Of a stretch of DNA of 64,000 bases, positions 8,403-16,849 are shown piece after piece. The notes under the pieces are model-generated. The model saw nothing but the letters and a program-made list of their open reading frames with translations, searched no databases and was not told where the DNA came from. The position numbers and the translations under genes were made by a program. The first letter of the stretch is position 1. The number at the start of each line of letters is the position of its first letter. The DNA is from JAOUJD01 sp963811265 (GTDB lineage Bacteria > Pseudomonadota > Gammaproteobacteria > Burkholderiales > Burkholderiaceae_F), in assembly GCA_963811265.1 (NCBI GenBank), contig CAWEQS010000026.1, positions 744,001-808,000 on the forward strand, in the 5' to 3' direction.

Positions 8403-9536
8403 ATGACGATTTCGCACTTCTCCTTTCCGACGACCGTCCACTTCGGGGCGGGCGCGAGCAAGCTCGCCGGCGCCCACCTGCGCGAGCGCGGGCTGCGCCG
8501 GCCGTTGATCGTCACCGACAAGGCGCTCGCCGCGCTGCCGGTGATGAAGCGCTTCGTGACGCACCTCGGCGCCGGGCTCGATGTCGGGATCTTCAACGGC
8601 GTGCAGGGCAACCCGACCGCGGCGCAGGTGATGGCCGGGCAGGCCGCCTACAAGGCGCACCGCGCCGATTGCGTGATCGGCTTCGGCGGCGGCGCGGCGC
8701 TCGACGTCGCCAAGGTCGTCGCGCTGATGGCGGTGCACGAAGGCCACGTGATGGAGTACGTGTGGGACCACCCGCAGGTGAAGCCCATCGTCAACGAGCT
8801 GCCGTACTTCATCGCGCTGCCGACGACCAGCGGCACCGGCTCGGAAGTGGGCCGGTCGAGCGTGGTCAGCGACGACGCGACTCACGTGAAGCGCGTGGTG
8901 TTCTCGCCGAAGCTGCTCGCCAGGGTCGTGTTCGCCGATCCGGAACTGACGCTCGACCTGCCGCCTGCCGTCACCGCGGCGACCGGCATGGACGCGCTGA
9001 CGCACAACATCGAGTCGTACCTGTCGCCCGCCTACCACCCGCTTTGCGACGGCATCGCGCTGGAGGGCGTGCGGATCGGCGCGCGGGCCCTGGCGGCGGC
9101 CGTGAAGGACGGGCGCAACCTGCAGGCGCGCGCCGACATGATGATGTCGTCGATGATGGGCGCGATCGCGTTCCAGAAGGACCTGGGCGCCGTGCACTCG
9201 TGCGCGCACGCGCTCGGCGCCGTATGCGACCTCCACCACGGCCTCGCGAACGCCCTGATGCTCGAACCGGTGATGCGGTTCAACCTCGAAGCTGCGGAAG
9301 GCAAGTTCGCCGAACTCGCGCACGTGGTCGGCGCGAAGGACGGTGCGGACTTCATTCGCTGGCTCGGCGACCTGAAGCGCGAGATTGGAATCGCGGCCTC
9401 GCTGTCGGCGGTCGGCGTGAAGAAGGAGCAGATCGCAGCGATGGTGGACATCGCCGAAAAGGACATCTGCCACCAGACCAATCCGCGGCCGTGCACGCGC
9501 GCGGACTTCACGCGCTTCTTCGAGCAGGCGCTCTGA
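8403..9536 (+). CDS. Iron-containing alcohol dehydrogenase
   Basis: 377-residue group III, Fe-dependent NAD(P) alcohol dehydrogenase. Visible features are the GGG nucleotide-binding loop (GFGGGAALDVAK), the PTTSGTGSE motif, and the metal site built from the Asp/His of TGMDALTHNIESYL plus the His residues of VHSCAHALG and LHHGLAN. It starts 13 bases after the ligase stop. In the proposed pathway it would oxidise the alcohol group of a gamma-glutamyl amino alcohol to an aldehyde. The family also reduces many aldehydes, so direction and substrate are inferred from context. Confidence 0.9.
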   Translation: MTISHFSFPTTVHFGAGASKLAGAHLRERGLRRPLIVTDKALAALPVMKRFVTHLGAGLDVGIFNGVQGNPTAAQVMAGQAAYKAHRADCVIGFGGGAALDVAKVVALMAVHEGHVMEYVWDHPQVKPIVNELPYFIALPTTSGTGSEVGRSSVVSDDATHVKRVVFSPKLLARVVFADPELTLDLPPAVTAATGMDALTHNIESYLSPAYHPLCDGIALEGVRIGARALAAAVKDGRNLQARADMMMSSMMGAIAFQKDLGAVHSCAHALGAVCDLHHGLANALMLEPVMRFNLEAAEGKFAELAHVVGAKDGADFIRWLGDLKREIGIAASLSAVGVKKEQIAAMVDIAEKDICHQTNPRPCTRADFTRFFEQAL

Positions 9537-9549
9537 TTCCATTCCCGGC

Positions 9550-10326
9550 ATGAGCGACCGTCCCCGCATCGGCATCTCGGCGTGCTTCTTCCACGCCGAC
9601 CCGCAGCGCCCGATCTTCACCGGCAAGACGCTGCAGTACGTCGAGCAGTCCATCGTGCACTGGGTGCAGTCGGCCGGCGCGCTGGCGGTGGTGATCCCGT
9701 CGCCGGACGGCCCGACGAAGCGCGGCGACGTGACGCTCGCCGACTACGCCGGACTGCTCGACGGGCTCGTGCTCGAAGGCGGTTCCGACATGTGGCCGGG
9801 CAGTTACGGCGAGACGCCGCTGCGCCCCGAGTGGACCGGCGACCGCGTGCGCGACGAGTACGAGATCGCGCTGCTGCGCGCGTTCGTCGATGCCGGCAAG
9901 CCGGTGCTCGGCGTCTGTCGCGGCCTGCAGGTGCTCAACGTGGCGTTCGGCGGGACGCTGTACCAGGACATCGGCACGCAGAGGCCGGGCGCGCGCACTC
10001 ACCGCGACGCCGGGCTCTACGACCAGAACTTCCACACGGTCGACCTCGTCGCCGGCACGCGGCTGTCGAGCCTCTATCCGGGCGTGGCCCGTGCGACGGT
10101 CAACAGCGTCCACCACCAGGGCGTGAAGGACCTCGCCCGCGACTTCGTCGTCGAAGCCGTGTCGTCGGACGACGGCATCGTCGAGGCCTTTCGCTGGAAC
10201 GGCCCGTCGTTCGTCGCCGCCGTGCAGTGGCATCCCGAGTTCCACGACTGGACGCGACGCCGACCTCCTCTCCGGCGATCCCCTGCTCGCCGACTTCCTG
10301 CACGCCACCCGAATTCCCCGCACTGA
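9550..10326 (+). CDS. Gamma-glutamyl-gamma-aminobutyrate hydrolase family protein (peptidase C26), 3' frameshift
   Basis: Class I glutamine-amidotransferase-like hydrolase related to PuuD. The nucleophile elbow GVCRGLQ holds the catalytic Cys (about residue 121), and QWHPEFH supplies the catalytic His and Glu (about 229-231). After HDWT the reading frame becomes Arg/Pro-rich and stops at 10326. Another frame continues with DLLSGDPLLADFLHAT, the normal family ending, and stops at 10348. A 1-base insertion or 2-base loss near 10253-10256 therefore shifted the frame. The catalytic residues are upstream of it, so the encoded enzyme could still work. Role inferred from context: release of glutamate from the oxidised gamma-glutamyl intermediate. 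Confidence 0.85.
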   Translation: MSDRPRIGISACFFHADPQRPIFTGKTLQYVEQSIVHWVQSAGALAVVIPSPDGPTKRGDVTLADYAGLLDGLVLEGGSDMWPGSYGETPLRPEWTGDRVRDEYEIALLRAFVDAGKPVLGVCRGLQVLNVAFGGTLYQDIGTQRPGARTHRDAGLYDQNFHTVDLVAGTRLSSLYPGVARATVNSVHHQGVKDLARDFVVEAVSSDDGIVEAFRWNGPSFVAAVQWHPEFHDWTRRRPPLRRSPARRLPARHPNSPH

Positions 10327-10333
10327 AAGCGCA

Positions 10334-10360
10334 AGAATCGGGGCCTGACCCCGAATCCGA
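10334..10360. repeat. Short GGGG/CCCC palindrome between hydrolase and aldehyde dehydrogenase
   Basis: The sequence TCGGGGCCTGACCCCGA is an inverted repeat with a 5-base centre (CCTGA), extended imperfectly by a few bases on each side. It covers the restored stop codon of the C26 hydrolase. It resembles short GGGGTCAG-type palindromes scattered in betaproteobacterial intergenic regions, and shares the GGGTCAG/CTGACCC core with the hairpin at 20891. It could be a REP-like element or a mild transcript-stabilising hairpin; no T-run follows. Confidence 0.45.
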
Positions 10361-10369
10361 CTTCCGACC

Positions 10370-11737
10370 ATGCTGAACATCTTCAACCCCGCGAACGGCC
10401 GCGTGATCGCCGAACTGCCGCAGGACACCGCCGAGTCGGTGGCGGCCAAGTACCGCGCCGCGCGCGCCGAGCAGCCGAAGTGGGCCGCAGCGCCGCTGGC
10501 GACACGGCTGGCCGCGATCCGGCGCTTCCGCCAGGAAGTCGTGCGCGAGACCGAGCGCCTGGCGGAGATCCTGACCTCGGAGGTCGGCAAGCCGATCAAG
10601 CAGTCGCGCAACGAATTGAACGGCCTGCTCGCCCGCATCGACTTCTTCCTTGGCGCCGCCGAAGCGACCCTCGCCCCTCGGCAGGTATTCGACGAAGGCG
10701 GCATGCGCGAGGTGATCTCGCACGAGCCGCTCGGCGTCATCGCCAACATCTCCGCGTGGAACTACCCGTACTTCGTCGGCGCCAACGTGTTCGTGCCGGC
10801 GCTGCTCGCCGGCAACGCGGTGCTGTACAAGCCCTCGGAGTTCGCGACGCTGACCGGGCTGGAGATCGGCAAGCTGCTGCACCTCGCCGGCGTCCCGCAG
10901 GATGTCTTCGCGGTGGTGATCGGCGCGGGCGAGGCGGGCCGTGCGGTGCTGGCGCAGCCCGTCGACGGCGTCTTCTTCACCGGCTCGTATGCGACGGGCG
11001 CGCGGATCGCGCAGGAGGCCGGGCCGCGGATGATCAAGCTGCAGCTCGAGCTTGGCGGCAAGGACCCGACGTACGTCTGCGACGACGTCGACGTCGCGGC
11101 CGCAGCGGCTTCGCTGGCCGACGGCGCGATGTACAACGCCGGGCAGAGCTGCTGCTCGGTCGAGCGCATCTACGTGCACGCGAAAGTTCACGACGCCTTC
11201 GTCGACGCCTTCGTCAGGGAAGTCCGGGGGTTCAGGATGGGCGATCCGGCCAGCGAAGACACGTACATCGGACCGCTGACGCGCGCCCCGCAGCTCGACG
11301 TGCTCGAGCGGCAGGTGGCGGATGCGAAGGACAAGGGCGCGAAGCTGCTCATCGGCGGCGCGCGCCTGCCCGCGCCCGGCCACTGGTTCCAGCCCACCGT
11401 GTTCAGCCACGTCGACCACTCGATGGAACTGATGCGCGAAGAGAGCTTCGGCCCGATCATCGGCATCCAGAAGGTCGGCAGCGACGACGAGGCCGTCCGG
11501 CTGATGAACGACACCGAGTACGGGCTGACGGCCGGCGTCTACACGAAGGACGAGGCACGAGCGCGCGGCATCCTCGCGCGGGTTCGCGCCGGCTCGGTGT
11601 ACTGGAACTGCTGCGACCGGGTCAGCCCGCGGCTGCCGTGGAGCGGCGTCGGCCACTCCGGCGTCGGCCTGACGCTGTCGACGTACGGCATCGAAACCTT
11701 CACCCGGCCCAAAGCGTGGCACCTCAAACAAGCGTGA
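10370..11737 (+). CDS. NAD-dependent aldehyde dehydrogenase
   Basis: 455-residue aldehyde dehydrogenase superfamily member. It has the active-site glutamate in LELGGKDP, the nucleophilic Cys in NAGQSCCS, the ISAWNYP cofactor region and FFTGS. It starts inside the short gap after the hydrolase, and its stop overlaps the GTG of the next gene (GTGA). In the proposed pathway it would convert a gamma-glutamyl aminoaldehyde to the acid before hydrolysis. Sequence alone does not separate this from betaine-aldehyde or aminobutyraldehyde dehydrogenases. At about 455 residues it lacks the N-terminal extension of many 480-500 residue relatives. Confidence 0.9.
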   Translation: MLNIFNPANGRVIAELPQDTAESVAAKYRAARAEQPKWAAAPLATRLAAIRRFRQEVVRETERLAEILTSEVGKPIKQSRNELNGLLARIDFFLGAAEATLAPRQVFDEGGMREVISHEPLGVIANISAWNYPYFVGANVFVPALLAGNAVLYKPSEFATLTGLEIGKLLHLAGVPQDVFAVVIGAGEAGRAVLAQPVDGVFFTGSYATGARIAQEAGPRMIKLQLELGGKDPTYVCDDVDVAAAAASLADGAMYNAGQSCCSVERIYVHAKVHDAFVDAFVREVRGFRMGDPASEDTYIGPLTRAPQLDVLERQVADAKDKGAKLLIGGARLPAPGHWFQPTVFSHVDHSMELMREESFGPIIGIQKVGSDDEAVRLMNDTEYGLTAGVYTKDEARARGILARVRAGSVYWNCCDRVSPRLPWSGVGHSGVGLTLSTYGIETFTRPKAWHLKQA

Positions 11738-14249
11738 GCAGCGACACCTTCATCTCGAATGCGGTGCCGCCGGGCGCCGCCCGCATCGTCATCATCGGCG
11801 GCGGCATCATGGGCTGCTCGGTCGCGTATCACCTCAGCCAGCTCGGCGAGAAGGACGTCGTGCTGCTCGAGCAGGGCCGCCTGACGTCCGGCACGACCTG
11901 GCACGCGGCCGGCCTCGTGGGGCAGCTGCGCGCGCACGAGAGCATGACGCGCCTGATCCGGTACTCGACGGACCTGTACGCGAAGCTCGAGGCCGAGACC
12001 GGGCTCGCGACGGGCTGGAAGCCGTGCGGTTCGCTCGCGGTCGCGCGCACGGCCGATCGCATGACGCAGCTGAAGCGCACTGCCGCCGTGGCGCGCGCCT
12101 ACGGCGTGGCGTGCGACGTGATCGGCGCCGCCGAGGCCGGCAAGCTCTTCCCGCTGATGCGCACCGACGACCTGCAGGGCGCGGTGTGGCTGCCGGGCGA
12201 CGGCAAGGCGAACCCGGCCGACCTGACGCTCGCGCTCGCGAAGGGAGCGCGCAACCGCGGCGTGAAGGTCTTCGAAGGCGTGCGCGTCACGGAGCCAACG
12301 CTCGTCGACACCGATGGCCGCCGCAGCGTGCGCGCGCTCGAGTGGAGCGACAAGCAGGGCCGCAGCGGCACGATCGCCGCCGACGTCGTCGTGCTCTGCG
12401 GGGGCCAGTGGTCGCGGGAGATGGGGCGCCGCATGGGCGTCACGGTGCCGCTCTTCTCGTGCGAGCACTTCTACATCGTCACCGACGTGATTCCCGGCGT
12501 GTTCCGCGACCTGCCGGTGATGCGCGACCCCGACGGCTACATCTACTTCAAGGAGGAGGTCGGCGGCCTGCTGATGGGCGGCTTCGAGCCGGATGCCACG
12601 CCGTGGCTGCAGAGCGCGCGGCACCGCGGCGGCATCCCCGAGAACTTCGAGTTCCAGCTGCTGCCCGACAACTGGGACGCGTTCCAGATCCTGATGGAGA
12701 ACGCGATCCTGCGCGTGCCGGCGCTCGAGACCGCGCAGGTCAAGCAGTTCTACAACGGCCCCGAGTCGTTCACGGCCGACAACAACTTCATCCTCGGCCC
12801 CGCCCCCGGGCTCGCGAACGTGTGGGTCGGCGGCGGCTTCAACTCGATGGGCATCGCGTCGGCGGGCGGGGCCGGCAAGGCGCTCGCCGAGTGGATCGTG
12901 CAGGGCGAGCCGACGCTCGACCTGTGGCCGGTCGACATCCGCCGCTTCGCGCGCTTCAACGGCAACGAGAGCTGGTTGCCCGACCGCATCAAGGAGGTGC
13001 TGGGCCTGCACTACAAGATGCCGTGGCCGAACCGCGAGCTCGACAGCGCGCGGCCGTTCCGCCGCTCGCCGCTGTACGCGCACCTGCGCGACGCGGGCGC
13101 CTGCTTCGGCTCGAAGATGGGATGGGAGCGCGCCAACTTCTTCGCGCCCTCGCCCGCAGAGGCCAGGATCGAGTACGGGTGGGGCCACCAGAACTGGCAC
13201 CCGTGGGTCGCCGAGGAGCACCGCGCATGCCGCGAGCGCGTCGCGCTCTTCGACATGAGCTCGTTCGCCAAGCTGCTCGTGAAAGGCCCGGACGCGCACC
13301 GGCTGCTCGATCGCCTGGTCGCGAACGTCGTGCCGACGGAGCCCGGCCGCACCGTCTACACGGGCATGCTGAACGAGCGCGGCGGCTACGAGAGCGACTT
13401 CACGCTCACGTGCCTGGACGCCTGCGAGTACATGGTCGTCACCGGCAGCGCGCAGGCGGTGCGGGACCGCGACGTGATCGAACGCGAACTCGCGCGGACG
13501 AACCTGCGCTGCGCGGTGGTCGACGTCACCGCGATGTATTCGATGATCGCGGTGATGGGCCCGCGCTCGCGCGAACTGATGCAACGCGCATCGACCGACG
13601 ACTTCTCGAACGAGGCATTCCCGTTCGGAACGTCGCGCGAGATCGACCTCGGCTATGCGACGGTGCGCGCCACGCGCCTGACCTACGTCGGCGAGCTGGG
13701 CTGGGAGCTGTACGCGCCCGTCGAGTTCGCGGTCGGCGTCTACGAGCGCTTCTCGCCGCCGGTCGCGACCTGGGCGTGGCCAATGCCGGCTACTACGCGA
13801 TCGACTCGCTGCGGCTCGAGAAGGGCTACCGCGCCTGGGGCCGCGAACTCTCGCCGGACATCACTCCGTACGAGGCCGGACTTGGATTCGCGGTTGCGCT
13901 CGACAAGCCGGGCGGATTCAAGGGCTGCGCGAAGCTGGCGGCACTGAAGGGACAGGTGCCGTCGCGGCGCGTGGTCTCGCTCGTCGTCGACGCCCCGCAC
14001 ACGAACCTGTGGGGCGGCGAGCTGATCCTGCGCGACGGCGCTCCCGCCGGCTTCGTCACGTCGGCCGCTTTCGGGCACACGATCGGCCGCCCGGTTGCGC
14101 TGGGCATCGTCAATGCGGGCAACGCGCCGCTGACGAAGGAGTGGCTCGACGCCGGCCGCTGGGAGATCGACCTCGCCGGCGACAGGCACATGGCGTCCGT
14201 GTCGCTGAAAGCCCCGTACGATCCCGCTTCGCTGCGCGTGAAGAGCTAG
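11734..14249 (+). CDS. Covalent-FAD dehydrogenase fused to GcvT domain (dimethylglycine/sarcosine dehydrogenase family), frameshifted
   Basis: About 838 residues when the frame is restored. N-terminal Rossmann motif IVIIGGGIMG (residues 18-27) and TTWHAAGL, whose His57 matches the residue that binds FAD covalently in dimethylglycine and sarcosine dehydrogenases. From about residue 430 the protein is a GcvT/aminomethyltransferase domain, which in this family passes the released one-carbon unit to tetrahydrofolate. The start is GTG 11734, overlapping the aldehyde dehydrogenase stop. Near 13750 one base appears missing. YERF switches to Pro-rich nonsense, while the neighbouring frame continues LLAAGRDLGVANAGYY to the stop at 14249. 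Likely substrate: an N-methylated amine such as dimethylglycine or sarcosine. Confidence 0.82.
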
Positions 14250-14303
14250 GGCCTGCTAACGCTTGGATCGCACATGCGCGAGCCAAGCGTTAACAGGCCC
14301 TAG
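14246..14303. repeat. Long inverted repeat (21-bp arms, 16-base loop)
   Basis: Arms at 14246-14266 and 14283-14303 pair over 21 bp with a single C/A mismatch. The arms begin CTAGGGCCTG and end CAGGCCCTAG. The loop itself contains CGCA/TGCG. It starts inside the stop codon of the FAD dehydrogenase and ends 16 bases before the ald start. No T-run follows, so a canonical terminator is unlikely. It may be a palindromic repeat insertion, or an mRNA processing or stabilising hairpin that separates ald expression from the upstream operon. Confidence 0.75.
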
Positions 14304-14319
14304 GAACGAGGAGAAGAAG

Positions 14320-15438
14320 ATGCTGGTCGGCGTACCGAAGGAGATCAAGGTCCACGAGTACCGCGTCGGGCTCACGCCCTCGTCGGTGCGCGAGATGGCG
14401 GCGCACGGCCACAAGGTGCTGGTGCAGACCGACGCGGGCATCGGCATCGGCGCAGCCGACGACGACTACCGGCGCGCCGGGGCGGAGATCACCGCAACGG
14501 CGGAGGACGTGTTCCGGCGCGCCGACATGATCGTCAAGGTCAAGGAGCCGCAGGCGATCGAGCGCGCGATGCTGCGCGAGGGCCAGATCCTCTTCACGTA
14601 CCTGCACCTCGCGCCCGACCCCGAGCAGGCGGCCGGCCTCGTGCGGAGCGGCGCGATCTGCGTGGCCTACGAAACCGTCACGTCGCCATCCGGCGGGCTC
14701 CCGCTGCTGGCGCCGATGTCCGAAGTCGCCGGTCGCCTCGCCGTCCAGGCGGGCGCGCGTTGCCTCGAGAAGTCGGCGGGCGGAATGGGCGTGCTGTTGG
14801 GCGGCGTTCCCGGCGTCGAACCCGGCCGCATCGTGATCCTCGGCGCCGGCGTGGTCGGCACCAACGCGGCGCAGATGGCCGCCGGCACCGGCGCGCAGGT
14901 CGTCGTGATCGACAAGTCGATCGAGGCGCTGCGCCGCATCGACGCGATGTTCAACGGGCGCGCAATGACGCTGTTCTCCAACCGCGACAACGTCGAGCGC
15001 GAAGCGCTGCAGGCCGACCTGCTGATCTCGGGCGTGCTGATCCCGGGCGACTCTGCGCCGAAGCTCGTGACGAAGGCGATGCTGCCGAAGATGAAGCGCG
15101 GATCGGTGATCGTCGACGTGGCGATCGACCAGGGCGGCAGCTGCGAGACGTCGCGGGCGACGACGCACGCCGACCCGACCTACGTGATCGACGGCGTCGT
15201 CCACTACATGGTGGCGAACATGCCGGGCGCCGTGCCGCGCACGTCGACCCACGCCCTGAACAACGCCACGCTCCCGTTCGCGCTGCAGCTCGCCGACAAG
15301 GGCTGGCGCCGCGCGCTGTCCGAGAACCCGCACCTGAAGGCCGGCCTGAACATCGCGGCCGGGAAAGTGACCTACAAGGCCGTGGCGAAGGCGCTGAAGC
15401 TCGACTACACGCCGGCCGACGCTGTATTGCCGCCCTGA
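14320..15438 (+). CDS. ald: Alanine dehydrogenase
   Basis: 372 residues, the usual Ald length. It interconverts L-alanine and pyruvate plus ammonium with NAD. Family features are the N-terminal GVPKEIKVHEYRVGLTP (substrate Arg and Lys), a Rossmann GAGVVGTNAAQMA at about residue 173, and the alanine-dehydrogenase segment VDVAIDQGG. The start ATG 14320 is preceded by GAGGAG. A longer in-frame start at 14263 falls in the palindrome and is rejected. It sits between the gamma-glutamyl cluster and the AEP genes. Because PhnW makes alanine from pyruvate, Ald could recycle the amino acceptor and release nitrogen. A small GCCGCC/GGCGGC hairpin spans its stop codon. Confidence 0.95.
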   Translation: MLVGVPKEIKVHEYRVGLTPSSVREMAAHGHKVLVQTDAGIGIGAADDDYRRAGAEITATAEDVFRRADMIVKVKEPQAIERAMLREGQILFTYLHLAPDPEQAAGLVRSGAICVAYETVTSPSGGLPLLAPMSEVAGRLAVQAGARCLEKSAGGMGVLLGGVPGVEPGRIVILGAGVVGTNAAQMAAGTGAQVVVIDKSIEALRRIDAMFNGRAMTLFSNRDNVEREALQADLLISGVLIPGDSAPKLVTKAMLPKMKRGSVIVDVAIDQGGSCETSRATTHADPTYVIDGVVHYMVANMPGAVPRTSTHALNNATLPFALQLADKGWRRALSENPHLKAGLNIAAGKVTYKAVAKALKLDYTPADAVLPP

Positions 15439-15454
15439 GGCGGCGCGCCCGTCG

Positions 15455-15823
15455 CTACTCGGCCGGCCAGATGCCGGCCGCGCGCAGTTGGGTGTCGCCT
15501 TCGACAGGCTGGAAGAAGTCGACTTTCACCTTGTCGCCGGGTTTCAGCTTCGACAAGTCGTAGACGTGCTCCTGGACGTGCACGTCCGCCGCCTTTCCGT
15601 CCTTGTCGCGAAGCCGGATCACGCGGTCGGCCGGGCGCACGGACAGCACTTCGAGCGCGCCGATCGCCATCGGCGCATAGGTTTCGTCGGCGGGTATCGT
15701 GCCGGGCCGCAGCACGCGGTCTCCGCGGTCCCCGCGGTCGCCGCCGACGCGCTGCGCCTCGGCGCTCCCGAGTGCGCCCGTCACGAGGAGAACGCAGCAC
15801 AGGGCAATGCGGATCGGTTGCAT
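15455..15823 (-). CDS. Small secreted protein of unknown function
   Basis: 122 residues with a clear Sec signal peptide (MQPIRIALCCVLLVTGALGSAEA, cleavage about residue 23), then a GDRGDRGDR repeat and a compact domain. The domain contains DRVIRLRDKDGK and KLKPGDKVKVDF, which suggest a small beta-barrel. I recognise no family; a metal-binding or OB-like periplasmic protein is possible but unproven. It lies convergent to ald (16 bases between stops) and divergent from the EamA gene. It is probably a stand-alone transcript. Confidence 0.7.
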   Translation of the reverse strand: MQPIRIALCCVLLVTGALGSAEAQRVGGDRGDRGDRVLRPGTIPADETYAPMAIGALEVLSVRPADRVIRLRDKDGKAADVHVQEHVYDLSKLKPGDKVKVDFFQPVEGDTQLRAAGIWPAE

Positions 15824-15943
15824 CGTTGCTCCCGGAAGGCAGTCACGCTACGCGCAGCTTGGCAGCGTTGGCGCATGCCGGCTTGACCGAGTGCAGCCGC
15901 CGGCGCTGCAGGGCTTGCCGCCCGTCGGAAGGTTGCCGGTACG

Positions 15944-16846
15944 ATGCGCCCGGCGCCACGCGACCGGGCATGGCGCCTCCACCACCTTCGCCGCCTCCAC
16001 ACCGCCTTGAGCCTCGCCATCTCCTTCGCCGTCCTGTTCGCTGCGCTGCTGCACGCGAGCTGGAACGCGATGATCAAGGGCGGCGGCGATGTGCTGCTCG
16101 ATACCGCAGCGATCGTGGCCGGCGCCGGCCTGGTCGCGCTGCCCTTCATCTTCTTCGTTCCCGTTCCCGCCGTCGAGAGCTGGCCGTACATCGCCGCTTC
16201 GGTGGTGATCCACATCGCCTACTACTACCTGATGATCAACGCGTACCGGTCCGGCGACCTGTCGCTGGTGTACCCGCTGATGCGTGGCGTGGCGCCGCTG
16301 ATCACCGGCGTGCTCGGCATCGTCGCGCTGCGCGAGATGCCGGGCGCGCTCAACTGGCTGGGGATGCTGCTGATCTCGGCCGGCGTCGTCGCGCTGGCAC
16401 TGCGCTCGGTCGATCACTCGCCATCGAGCCGCGCGGTCGCCTTCGCGCTGATGAACGCCCTGGTGATCGCGGTCTATACGATCGTCGACGGCACCGGCGC
16501 CCGACTGGCCGGCGACGCGTGGGCCTACATCGTTTGGCTCTTCGTCCTCGACGCGATCCCGTTCACCGCGTACATGCTGGTCCGCCACCGCGCGGCGTTC
16601 GTCGACGTGCTGAACCGCCGGCGGACCCGGGGGCTGCTCGGCGGCGCGCTCTCCGCAGGCGCCTATGCGATCTCGGTGTGGGCGATGACCAAGGCGCCGG
16701 TGGCGCTGGTCGCATCCCTGCGCGAAACGTCGGTGCTGTTCGCCACGCTGATCGGCGCCCGGCTGCTGCACGAGAAGCTGACACCGCGCCGGTGGGCGGG
16801 AGTCGTTGCGGTGGTGCTGGGCGTGGTGGCGCTGAAGGCCGCCTGA
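15944..16846 (+). CDS. EamA/DMT-family transporter
   Basis: 300 residues as drawn, with about ten hydrophobic segments and the internal duplication of two five-helix EamA units. The family exports or imports small metabolites. The N-terminal about 20 residues are hydrophilic and Arg-rich, atypical for the family. A TTG at 16007 (giving 279 residues, starting directly at the first membrane segment) is a realistic alternative start. A GGAAGG precedes the ATG at about 11 bases, so I keep 15944. It ends 3 bases before the converging phnW stop. Substrate unknown; proximity to C2 amine and phosphonate genes is suggestive only. Confidence 0.8.
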   Translation: MRPAPRDRAWRLHHLRRLHTALSLAISFAVLFAALLHASWNAMIKGGGDVLLDTAAIVAGAGLVALPFIFFVPVPAVESWPYIAASVVIHIAYYYLMINAYRSGDLSLVYPLMRGVAPLITGVLGIVALREMPGALNWLGMLLISAGVVALALRSVDHSPSSRAVAFALMNALVIAVYTIVDGTGARLAGDAWAYIVWLFVLDAIPFTAYMLVRHRAAFVDVLNRRRTRGLLGGALSAGAYAISVWAMTKAPVALVASLRETSVLFATLIGARLLHEKLTPRRWAGVVAVVLGVVALKAA

Positions 16847-16849
16847 CCC

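Noticed and set aside
13735..13775. Programmed frameshift as explanation for the broken genes
   Set aside because: No slippery heptamer or downstream stimulatory structure was evident at the broken sites, and the four shifts differ in direction and context.
10480..13947. Very long open frame (1155 codons) running through the aldehyde dehydrogenase into the FAD dehydrogenase
   Set aside because: Its first about 415 codons are an Arg/Gly-rich antiframe of the aldehyde dehydrogenase; only the part from 11734 is real coding sequence.
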